Shown one piece after another: positions 24,306 to 31,702 of a stretch of 64,000 nt of DNA; position 1 is the first letter of the stretch; every line of letters begins with the position of its first letter. Origin of the DNA: Bacteroidota bacterium (GTDB taxonomy: Bacteria > Bacteroidota > Bacteroidia > Chitinophagales > Chitinophagaceae); NCBI GenBank assembly GCA_023387985.1, contig JAEWHC010000002.1, forward strand, positions 124,001 through 188,000. Reading direction: 5' to 3'. Made by a program: the position numbers and the translations under genes. The notes below the pieces were generated by a model. It saw nothing but the letters and a program-made list of their open reading frames with translations. It searched no databases and was not told the DNA's origin.

Positions 24306-26399
24306 TTAATTCACAAAACTCCAGAAAACACCAGCCCTCATAAACAATCCGGGCATTGGGTATAAGGGTGCAGCATAATTATTGGACACAAAGCGAAATC
24401 CGCGGCCGGGATCAACGGTGTTCAGATTTTCCACGCGACTGTATAAACGGAAAGACCTGATGCGGAAATTGAGATAAGCGGCTAAATCAGGCCTGTTGGA
24501 TATTTTCTCTGCATTTTGAGGAAAAAAAGTCCCGTTAAAGGGATTGAAATGATCCATGGTATATGGTGAATAATACCTCACCTCGATACCCGAACTCAGT
24601 GTAAGGTTTTTGAAAAACTGTCCTTCAAAGGCAAGCCGGTTTTGGGAATATACCAGCGGAAGATTGATCACATTGCTGCCTTCCGTTTGGATATGAAAGC
24701 CGGAATACAAATGAAAAAACCGACCAAATTTAAAATCTTTTTCAGCGGCTAAATGCAGGATGGGTATCAGGCTTCCTTCCTGTGCTCTTTCACCGTAATT
24801 TTTGAAATGGGTGTAATTGGTCACCATATAATAATTTCCATTCAGGCGAACATTCAACAAGGGCAAAATATATTGGCCGCTGATCCTGGTCCAGTTTTCT
24901 TTTTTTAAGGCGATTTCATTTTCACCTACAAAATCACTTGCACCGTGGTAGATAAAACCTGGCTCCCGGTTGCTGTTCATGAAGCTAAGGAGCAGGCTGC
25001 CGGCATTTGATCCCAATTGGGTCAGCAGTGAAACCGAAGCTTCATAATCACCGCCGTTGAATCCGAGCATAAATAATTTTCCAGAGACATTGATGTCCCA
25101 TTTCCTGTTTTTTGTGCGATTGCGGTATTCACCAAATAAAAAGGTATTCTGGTAATTTTGAATTGTGGTGGAATCAAATCTTCCCTGCAGAAGTTGCAGC
25201 CCCGCTCCCATTTTCAGAAATTGCTCCTGGTTATCTTTTTGCGGGTAGAGCAATATGGCAAATTCGTTTGAAATATCCCGCCAGCGGTCGCGGCTGTAAA
25301 ATGTACTGTCAATGTTGGTCAGGCCAAAGTGGTCTATATACACAGTTTCCAGGTAAGGGGATGTTGGTTTTGCCAGAGGATCCTGGAACAGGTAATCCTG
25401 TAAAGTTAACTTCAGGTTATGCTGCAACCTCAAGCGCGGATAAAACAAATAGGATACCGTGGAGTCAACCGCGTTGATCACAGAATCTTGCTGGCCGATG
25501 TCATAATTCTGGCGGAATACAAATGTTTTTTCCTTCAATTTCAACCCGGTAGTCACATTGGTGGCAAAGAAATTCGTACGGAAATCCGCGTCGCCGCCCA
25601 ACCAGGTGGGAATGGTAAACCGTTGCTGCATATATGCCCGGTTGTCACTTAAAATATAGGATTCATTTTGGATGCCACCGTTTTGGGCGGCAGACTGGTT
25701 GTTCGAGAGGTATATCAGGAAATTGGAATATCTTCTCTTTTTTGAGGTATAAGCACTCGTAAACCGCATATTGGAATGGCTTGCGCTGTTGTTCTTAAAA
25801 TTACCGGGTGAATTGGCAAAACGGAATTCGAATGCGGCATTCCAGTATGGCCGGATATTTTGCGTGTGCAGAATCTTAATCAATTGTTCTGACCTCGAAC
25901 CCAGGAAATAATCCAGTTCGGAATAAGGCCTGGTGGTTTGAAATATCCGGGTATTGGCAACCGTATATTTATAAACATCATAAGCATGAATTCCGGGGTC
26001 GAAGCCGGCTTTCAATTGCGGGTCGAAAACCAGAGATTTTGTAGCAGCACCCAGGCTGCCGAGGTAAACGTGATTATTCGGTATGGGAAAGCGTTTGGTA
26101 AAATCACCAATGGTGGAATCGATCCGGATCACCCGGCTGCTGTCGTACATCCGGTAAAAAATGGTGATTGAATCCTCATTGTTATCGCGGCGTTGCAGGC
26201 TGTCTCCACCACCCGCTCCGGGCAATTCGGGACGCCCCGGCCTGCCCTGCGTACCGCCACCGCGGATTTCCGGTGGCCGGCGCACCTGCGCACCGGCGGA
26301 GATCACCGTGAGGTTTAAAAAGAAAAACAAGATAAACTTAAAACCCCGGTTCGCTGGAACCGCAGAAAAAGAAAATATTTCTGAGGGTTTAAAATTCAT
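24306..26399 (-). CDS. Putative outer-membrane beta-barrel (Porin_10-like)
   Basis: The 697-aa protein begins at ATG 26399; the open frame continues four codons upstream to a TTG, which is less likely. A signal peptide ends in VISAGAQ. After a Pro/Gly-rich segment (RRPPEIRGGGTQGRPGRP), many alternating hydrophobic/polar strands follow to the C-terminal aromatic residues FWSFVN, as in outer-membrane barrels. The overall layout fits the Bacteroidota putative-porin family (PF14121). Cargo is unknown. It lies in a run punA - porin - DUF3810 on the same strand with 12 bp to punA, so an operon is likely. Confidence 0.85.
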   Translation of the reverse strand: MNFKPSEIFSFSAVPANRGFKFILFFFLNLTVISAGAQVRRPPEIRGGGTQGRPGRPELPGAGGGDSLQRRDNNEDSITIFYRMYDSSRVIRIDSTIGDFTKRFPIPNNHVYLGSLGAATKSLVFDPQLKAGFDPGIHAYDVYKYTVANTRIFQTTRPYSELDYFLGSRSEQLIKILHTQNIRPYWNAAFEFRFANSPGNFKNNSASHSNMRFTSAYTSKKRRYSNFLIYLSNNQSAAQNGGIQNESYILSDNRAYMQQRFTIPTWLGGDADFRTNFFATNVTTGLKLKEKTFVFRQNYDIGQQDSVINAVDSTVSYLFYPRLRLQHNLKLTLQDYLFQDPLAKPTSPYLETVYIDHFGLTNIDSTFYSRDRWRDISNEFAILLYPQKDNQEQFLKMGAGLQLLQGRFDSTTIQNYQNTFLFGEYRNRTKNRKWDINVSGKLFMLGFNGGDYEASVSLLTQLGSNAGSLLLSFMNSNREPGFIYHGASDFVGENEIALKKENWTRISGQYILPLLNVRLNGNYYMVTNYTHFKNYGERAQEGSLIPILHLAAEKDFKFGRFFHLYSGFHIQTEGSNVINLPLVYSQNRLAFEGQFFKNLTLSSGIEVRYYSPYTMDHFNPFNGTFFPQNAEKISNRPDLAAYLNFRIRSFRLYSRVENLNTVDPGRGFRFVSNNYAAPLYPMPGLFMRAGVFWSFVN

Positions 26400-26411
26400 G
26401 GACAAATTCAA

Positions 26412-27242
26412 TTAACCGGCAGCAACGGTCTGTACCAATTCTTTAAAAATGGAAGTCATTCTGGGTTCAGCAGCTGCTGCGGCTTCAAGTACTTCCTGGT
26501 GAGTGATGGTATTCAATTCTTCGCGGATGCCGAGATCAGTAATCACACTCATGGCAAAAACCGGTATATCCATATGCCGCGCCACAATCACTTCCTGCAC
26601 GGTGCTCATGCCCACCGCATCGGCGCCCAGCAAATGCAACATTTTATATTCCGCCCTTGTTTCAAAAGTGGGCCCTGTAACTCCACAATAAACGCCTTCA
26701 AAAACAGGTATGCCTTGTTTTTCCGCAATTTCTTTTGCCGCATTAATCAATGTCTTGCTGTAAGGTTCGCTCATGTCGGGAAAACGCGGGCCAAGGTCTT
26801 TTTCATTGGGTCCCAACAGCGGATTATTTGCAAACAGGCTGATGTGATCATTGATGATCATGAGATCGCCAACTGCAAATCCCGGATGCATTCCACCCGC
26901 TGCATTGGTGAGGAATAAAGCCTTAATTCCCAGCATTTTCATCACACGGATGGGGAAAGACACTTCGGTTGCGCTATAGCCTTCATAAAAATGGAAGCGC
27001 CCGGCCATGCAAACAATTGGCTTGCCGCCCAGGGTGCCAAAAATCAGGGTGCCTTTATGGCCTTCTACCGTTGAAACCGGAAAATGCCTGATATCACCAT
27101 AAGGGATTTCGCAGGCTACCTCCATCTGATCTTTGAAATTTCCCAGGCCGCTACCCAGCACAACCCCGCATTCAACAGGCCCGCCATATACTTTACGTAT
27201 AGATTCCACAGCCTCCCTGAGTTTATCCATCAATTGCATCAT
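26412..27242 (-). CDS. punA: Purine-nucleoside phosphorylase
   Basis: The 276-aa enzyme splits purine nucleosides with phosphate into base and ribose-1-phosphate in the cytosol (salvage). It is a trimeric-type PNP: VVLGSGLGNF binds phosphate, EGHKGTLIFG and MAGRFHFYEGY are conserved, NAAGG lies at about residue 115, and VTGPTFETRAEYKM with the later MSTVQEV line the ribose/base pocket. Three possible Met starts lie close together; the first is used. It is the first gene of the punA-porin-DUF3810 run. A small GGTGC/GCACC hairpin lies about 25 bp upstream of the start. Confidence 0.95.
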   Translation of the reverse strand: MMQLMDKLREAVESIRKVYGGPVECGVVLGSGLGNFKDQMEVACEIPYGDIRHFPVSTVEGHKGTLIFGTLGGKPIVCMAGRFHFYEGYSATEVSFPIRVMKMLGIKALFLTNAAGGMHPGFAVGDLMIINDHISLFANNPLLGPNEKDLGPRFPDMSEPYSKTLINAAKEIAEKQGIPVFEGVYCGVTGPTFETRAEYKMLHLLGADAVGMSTVQEVIVARHMDIPVFAMSVITDLGIREELNTITHQEVLEAAAAAEPRMTSIFKELVQTVAAG

Positions 27243-27295
27243 ACTTTACATTCATTTTTAACCGGTGCAAAATAGCACCTTGTTTCCAAAATCAT

Positions 27296-28048
27296 TTATT
27301 TAATCATTGGCGTTTCAGCCAGGTAGCGGTGAAACAATTTCAGGCCTTCCATTTTTTCGGCAGTCCTTGAATAACTTATATTTTGGGTGTAATATGTTTT
27401 CAGGTCATAATCTATCGGCGGCATCGACGCGATAACGGTATCGAGGTTCTGCAGTCCGAGCTTGTTGGCTTCATTAAATTCCTGGATAAATTCTGACGTC
27501 AGTTCTTTTACAGCCGTCCAGGCTGCAAAAATGAAAGGCAGCCCGGTCCAATCATGCCAGGCGGTGGCGAGGTCGTATTTAAAATTGCAGTGCTTGCGAA
27601 GCGAAAATGTACGGTCGCCAATCACTACTGCCGCGTTGGTTCCGCTGATCTGGGTTTCAAAACCAGGAGAAGCCGCCACAAATTCAGGCTGAATCTTCCA
27701 GTAATTCTTTAGAAGAATACGGGCAAGTGCGATGGATGTACGGCTTTGATAATCGAGATGAACGGTTTTAATGTCTTCAATGGGCACCTGTGAAAAAAGG
27801 CAAACCGTTTCTACATTGTCGATGGCGCCGATGCAAAAATCGGAAACGATCTGGTAATTCGGCAACTCGGGCAGAATGGCCACGGGCACGAGTCCGAGGT
27901 CAACTTCATTTTCAAGCAGCGCCATGGCAACCTTACGGGGATAGGCAGTGATCAGTTCGATTTTGGAAGCAATCGGGGGAAACTGAAGCCCATAGATCAA
28001 CGGTATGGTATTCAGGTAACTAACGGCCCCTATCCGGACTTTATTCAT
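27296..28048 (-). CDS. mqnA: Chorismate dehydratase MqnA (futalosine menaquinone pathway)
   Basis: The 250-aa protein is a periplasmic-binding-protein fold enzyme. It starts RIGAVSYLNTIPLIYGL, the diagnostic N terminus of MqnA, which converts chorismate to 3-enolpyruvylbenzoate. Further fits are ALLENEVDLGLVPVAILPEL and DLATAWHDWTGLPFIFAAW. This places menaquinone synthesis on the futalosine route. Other mqn genes are not in the window. A -7 promoter box at 28075-28082 gives it its own transcription unit. Confidence 0.93.
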   Translation of the reverse strand: MNKVRIGAVSYLNTIPLIYGLQFPPIASKIELITAYPRKVAMALLENEVDLGLVPVAILPELPNYQIVSDFCIGAIDNVETVCLFSQVPIEDIKTVHLDYQSRTSIALARILLKNYWKIQPEFVAASPGFETQISGTNAAVVIGDRTFSLRKHCNFKYDLATAWHDWTGLPFIFAAWTAVKELTSEFIQEFNEANKLGLQNLDTVIASMPPIDYDLKTYYTQNISYSRTAEKMEGLKLFHRYLAETPMIK

Positions 28049-28074
28049 TAGGCATGAAGCGTTTTGGTAAAGGG

Positions 28075-28082
28075 CAAAATTA
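28075..28082 (-). promoter_or_regulatory. -7 promoter box of mqnA
   Basis: Minus-strand TAATTTTG fits TAnnTTTG and ends 26 bp before the mqnA ATG. The -33 element is unclear. Confidence 0.5.
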
Positions 28083-28102
28083 GTTTTCAGGCGGGCAACT
28101 TA

Positions 28103-28498
28103 TTAATTGCCTGTAATATTTGCCACTACTTTAGCATTCAATTTTTTGCTTATTTCAAGTGCTTTGAAGAAGTCGCCGTAATGCGCGATGGTGTCTACAT
28201 TCAAGGCAATTACCGGTGTATCGGTGGATTGCTGCAACAGGTTGCGCAATTCAGTTTCCAGCATATCCACGGTAATGGGCTTTTGCTGCACATACATTTG
28301 CCGGTTTTTATCTATGCTTACCACTACAGTTTGTTTGACCTTGGTATCATTTGTTCCTCTTGGCGTATCCACTTTTACAATATTGGGATTGGCCAGGGTG
28401 GAAACAATCAGGAAAAACAACAGCATGATGAACAGGATATCATTCAGGGCCCCTGTATAAACTTCCGCATGCGGTTTGTATTTTCTACGGATATTCAT
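28103..28498 (-). CDS. exbD: ExbD/TolR-type biopolymer transport protein
   Basis: The 131-aa protein has one N-terminal TM helix (about residues 22-42) preceded by a short cytoplasmic basic stretch. The helix starts with the conserved acid in GALNDILFIMLLFFLIVS, the proton-path aspartate of ExbD/TolR. The rest is a periplasmic domain. With ExbB it forms the proton-driven motor that energises TonB-dependent transport or gliding/envelope functions. It follows the ExbB gene by 6 bp; no TonB gene is adjacent. Confidence 0.92.
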   Translation of the reverse strand: MNIRRKYKPHAEVYTGALNDILFIMLLFFLIVSTLANPNIVKVDTPRGTNDTKVKQTVVVSIDKNRQMYVQQKPITVDMLETELRNLLQQSTDTPVIALNVDTIAHYGDFFKALEISKKLNAKVVANITGN

Positions 28499-28504
28499 AA
28501 TGCG

Positions 28505-29194
28505 TTAGCGTTGGGGTTCTTGCAGGATATCGAGGAAATCGGCGCTCGCAACTTCCATCCGGTTTGCTATTTTATCAATCTGCGCATGCAAGTAACTGTA
28601 AAAAACATAAGCGGTCAAACCGATCATCAACCCGGCGGCAGAGGTGATCATTTTTACATAAATACCTCCGGCAATGGTATTGAGTTCAAAGCGGCCTGAA
28701 GTATTGATCTCATAAAACATCTGGATCATACCAACAATGGTTCCAAGAAATCCAAACATGGGCGCCATCCCGGCGATCATACTCAGCACGCTGATATTTC
28801 TTTCGAGGTTGTACATTTCGAGACGACCCACATTTTCCATACTTCTTTCAATGGCTTCAATGGGTTTACCTAAACGTTGAATGCCTTTGTCAATAATGCG
28901 GGCAATGGGATGGTTGGTGTTTTTGGTTATGGATCGTGCCGCTTTCACATTTCCTGTCACAATATGATCCTTAACGATATTCATGAAATTGGGATCAATA
29001 TGTGAGGCTTTTTTGATGGCGAGGAAACGTTCAATAAAAAAATAGATCGCCAGGATGAGTAACAAGGCCAAAGGGATCATAAGTACACCACCCTTAACCA
29101 GCAATTCAAACAGGTTTACGGATTCGGCTTCCTGGCCAACGACTGCTGCAGCCTGGGCGAGGGTGTCTGCAACATTTTGGTACAATAAAAACAT
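28505..29194 (-). CDS. exbB: MotA/TolQ/ExbB proton-channel family protein
   Basis: The 229-aa protein has three TM helices (about residues 30-50, 130-155, 180-205). The conserved blocks MAPMFGFLGTIVGMIQMF and KMITSAAGLMIGLTAYVFYSYL match the channel-forming helices of the family. It forms a pentameric channel around ExbD. A good AAGGAG Shine-Dalgarno sequence just before the ATG (reads upstream of 29194 on the minus strand) is unusual in this window, and TACATTTA about 40 bp upstream may be its -7 box. Confidence 0.92.
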   Translation of the reverse strand: MFLLYQNVADTLAQAAAVVGQEAESVNLFELLVKGGVLMIPLALLLILAIYFFIERFLAIKKASHIDPNFMNIVKDHIVTGNVKAARSITKNTNHPIARIIDKGIQRLGKPIEAIERSMENVGRLEMYNLERNISVLSMIAGMAPMFGFLGTIVGMIQMFYEINTSGRFELNTIAGGIYVKMITSAAGLMIGLTAYVFYSYLHAQIDKIANRMEVASADFLDILQEPQR

Positions 29195-29642
29195 TCGCTC
29201 CTTAATTATTTGGGATGAAAACGAAAATGATAAATGTAAATTTTACAATGTGTAAAGAAACACCGAAAAGGCGCGGATTGGCCAATAGTTTTTACACTTG
29301 TTAACAACTGAAGGAAGGATAAGGTAGAGGTGGAGGTGGAGGTGGAGGTAGAGGTAGAGGTAAAGGTAAAGGTAGAGGTAGAGGTACAGGTAGAGGTAGA
29401 GGTAAGAGGTAAAGGTAGAGGTAGAGGTAAAGGTAGAGGTGCCGCTAACCGGGAATGCCTTTTCGTTTGAAGGCTGAACCTTTTTTTTCCTAAAATAAAT
29501 TCAAGCCAAACGCTACCGGTATTTCGGGACGCTGCGTGCGGTTTTCCGTGTCCACGCCTCCCCTCACCTTTGACTTCATTTGTTTGCCATAAACTGCATA
29601 TGTTATTTAAGCACCCGGCGGATGGAATTGAAATTTTCCAGG
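29195..29642. other. Gene-free region with hexamer repeat between exbB and symporter genes
   Basis: No convincing coding frame is present on either strand. The left 80 bp contain the probable exbB promoter, and the middle holds a GGTAGA-type tandem array (separate entry). The right part, which follows the symporter stop on the minus strand, shows no clear terminator. Confidence 0.6.
29322..29440. repeat. Degenerate GGTAGA hexanucleotide tandem array
   Basis: About 20 units of a 6-bp repeat run without break, mostly GGTAGA with GGTGGA, GGTAAA and one GGTACA variants and a small insertion near 29403. Purines are almost all on the plus strand. It lies in an intergenic region 128 bp upstream of exbB and beyond the 3' end of the symporter gene. 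Slippage-prone arrays of this kind can vary in length between strains. Confidence 0.95.
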
Positions 29643-31340
29643 TTAATTCTTATGCCCGCCTTTAAACACCGTCTTCTGCAATATCCAGGAAACTGACATG
29701 ATGAGCGCCACGCCAATCAGGTTGAGCCATAAGAAACTGGTGAGCTCGTAATAATAAATGAGAAAAATGCAGATCTCACCAATAATAGCGGCAAAAAATA
29801 CCGCATGTCCTTTTACGGTTTTCATAAAAAATGCCACCAGGAAAATGCCCAGAATAACGCCGTAGAACAATGAACCCAATACATTTACTGCTTCAATCAG
29901 GCTGCCCATATTGGTCGCAAACATGGCCACCGCAATGCAAAACAGTCCCCAGCCCAGGGTATACCATTTGCTGAGTTTATAGGCCATGGATTCGGAAGTG
30001 GTGTGCCGGGTTATGGTATTGTGGATATCCACAATGGTGCTGCTTGCAAGCGAATTCAGGGCCGCGGCAATGCTTCCCCATGCGGCCATAATGATCACGG
30101 CGATCAATAAGCCAATCAATCCTTTCGGTAAATAATTGGTTACAAAATAGAGGAAAATATAATTGGTATCGCTTGCTTCCGCGCCCGGCACTGCCTCGTG
30201 CAAAGTAGAGATGTATTGCTTACGCAAATGCTGTTGAGCGGCAATTCCAGTTTCCAGCCTGTGTTGCAATGCTGCATCCGTCAGGGCACTTGTCCGGATC
30301 TCAGTTCTCAATGCGGCATTCTGGTTAAACAATGCCGAATAACGGCCTTCCATATTGGTGAGGCTGTCGGCAAACGCGGTCTGCTTGGCCTGTTGCACCA
30401 CCGTTTGATTGAAGAAAACCGGCGGTTCGGTCAACTGGAAGAAAGCGAAAACCAAAACGCCGATAAACAATATGGACAACTGCATGGGTACCTTCACTAT
30501 GCCATTCAAAAGCAAGCCAATACGGCTTTCTTTCAGGCTGCGGGCGGTTAGGTATCTGCCCACCTGGCTCTGGTCGGTGCCAAAATAACTGAGTGCAAGA
30601 AAGAAGCCGCCAATTAATCCGCTTAACAGGTTGTAACGGTCACCCCATGCAAAACTGCCGCTTTCGAAACCGGTGGTGATGATGTTCATCTTTCCCTGGC
30701 CTCCCCCGATTTTAATGGCTTCGTGGAGTGACACATTATCCGGCATCAGTTTGATGGCGGTATAGGCGGCAATGGCCATCCCGGTCATAATGATGCCAAA
30801 CTGAATTCTCTGGGTGTAGGCCACCGATTTCGCACCGCCACTAACGGTATAAATGATCAGTAAACCTCCGACTAAAAGATTCGTCCAGTAAATGTTCCAT
30901 CCAAGCAGGCTCGAAACAATAATGGCGGGAGCATAAATGCTGATGCCGGTACTCAGGCCTCTCCCAAGTAAAAAAAGAAACGCGGATAACGTTCTTGTTT
31001 TTACGTCAAACCGGTTTTCCAGGTATTCATAAGCGGTTATGACTTTAAGTTTATGATAAATGGGCACGAAAAAAGCGCTGATAACGATCATGGCGAGGGG
31101 AAGGCCAAAATAGTATTGCACAAAACGCATACCATCAGCGTAGGCCTGACCTGGTGCGGAAAGAAAAGTAACCGCACTCGCCTGTGTACCCATAATGCCG
31201 AGCAACACCAGGCTCCAGTGCATGGAACGCCCGTCGAGAAAATAGCCTTCAAGGTTTTTTTGATGGCGGCTTTTGTACAACCCATATCCAATGATTCCCG
31301 CCAGGGCGGCCGCCATTATTATCCAATCGATAAGACTCAA
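29643..31340 (-). CDS. Sodium:solute symporter (SSS family)
   Basis: The 565-aa protein has about 13 TM helices. YKSRHQKNLEGYFLDGRSMHW and GIMGTQASAVTFLSAPGQAY near the N terminus are typical of SSS transporters; GYRLG-like motifs are not informative for cargo, so the substrate (sugar, sialic acid or another solute) cannot be named. A non-membrane insert lies at about residues 320-390. There is no ATG at the N terminus: the frame begins with TTG at 31340, and the next ATG (codon 9) would trim the first helix. The start is 12 bp after the stop of a 36-aa membrane peptide gene. Confidence 0.88.
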   Translation of the reverse strand: MSLIDWIIMAAALAGIIGYGLYKSRHQKNLEGYFLDGRSMHWSLVLLGIMGTQASAVTFLSAPGQAYADGMRFVQYYFGLPLAMIVISAFFVPIYHKLKVITAYEYLENRFDVKTRTLSAFLFLLGRGLSTGISIYAPAIIVSSLLGWNIYWTNLLVGGLLIIYTVSGGAKSVAYTQRIQFGIIMTGMAIAAYTAIKLMPDNVSLHEAIKIGGGQGKMNIITTGFESGSFAWGDRYNLLSGLIGGFFLALSYFGTDQSQVGRYLTARSLKESRIGLLLNGIVKVPMQLSILFIGVLVFAFFQLTEPPVFFNQTVVQQAKQTAFADSLTNMEGRYSALFNQNAALRTEIRTSALTDAALQHRLETGIAAQQHLRKQYISTLHEAVPGAEASDTNYIFLYFVTNYLPKGLIGLLIAVIIMAAWGSIAAALNSLASSTIVDIHNTITRHTTSESMAYKLSKWYTLGWGLFCIAVAMFATNMGSLIEAVNVLGSLFYGVILGIFLVAFFMKTVKGHAVFFAAIIGEICIFLIYYYELTSFLWLNLIGVALIMSVSWILQKTVFKGGHKN

Positions 31341-31352
31341 ATCCGGATGCGT

Positions 31353-31463
31353 TTAATGGTGATAAATGGTCGTAATGAAATAATACAAGATGATCTGGGC
31401 GATTAAAATAAAAAAGACCACCCAATACCATTTTCGCCAATATGATCTTTTTTCTTCCTGCAT
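31353..31463 (-). CDS. 36-aa single-pass membrane peptide upstream of the symporter
   Basis: A short frame with ATG at 31461-31463 encodes a peptide starting MQEEKRSYWRKWYW, followed by one TM helix VVFFILIAQIILYYFIT and a short tail ending in two His. The charged/aromatic N terminus and single helix look like a genuine micro-protein rather than noise. It ends 12 bp before the symporter TTG start, in the same frame and direction, so it may be a transporter accessory subunit or a coupling device. The idea of an accessory subunit is inference. Confidence 0.65.
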   Translation of the reverse strand: MQEEKRSYWRKWYWVVFFILIAQIILYYFITTIYHH

Positions 31464-31515
31464 TATTTACAATTCGTTGACTTGGATCATTGTTCAGCTG
31501 TAATGCCGAAAGATA

Positions 31516-31701
31516 TTATTTTTTCAGCCGTTCAACAGGTTTATTCCGGGTTTGCTTTGGTACAGGCCACATGGCAACCAGTGTAGCGATAATGATTCCC
31601 AGCAATACACCTACCTTAAAATTTTTGATCAGTTTTCCAGCGATCAGGCCAATAACTGCAGCAATCAGAAACAACACCTCGGGACTTCTTCTTTTCACCA
31701 T
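31516..31701 (-). CDS. 61-aa membrane protein, two TM helices
   Basis: The product starts MVKRRSPEVLF and has a helix-turn-helix hydrophobic pair (about residues 8-24 and 29-46) with a Gly-rich turn, then a basic tail. The ATG lies 1 bp after the stop of the PIG-L gene, so translation is probably coupled. A longer in-frame reading exists but overlaps the PIG-L gene and lacks coding character. The order on the minus strand is PIG-L, this gene, 36-aa peptide, symporter, possibly one transcript. Function unknown. Confidence 0.65.
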   Translation of the reverse strand: MVKRRSPEVLFLIAAVIGLIAGKLIKNFKVGVLLGIIIATLVAMWPVPKQTRNKPVERLKK

Positions 31702-31702
31702 A

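Noticed and set aside
28064..28699. 211-codon plus-strand frame over exbD/exbB
   Set aside because: Covers both well-supported minus-strand genes in antisense and has no features of its own.
29322..29440. Possible CRISPR array
   Set aside because: The repeat unit is 6 bp with no spacers, so it is a simple tandem repeat.
29322..29440. Possible Glu-Val or Gly-Arg repeat protein encoded by the hexamer array
   Set aside because: No start codon and no reading frame of useful length extend through the array on either strand.
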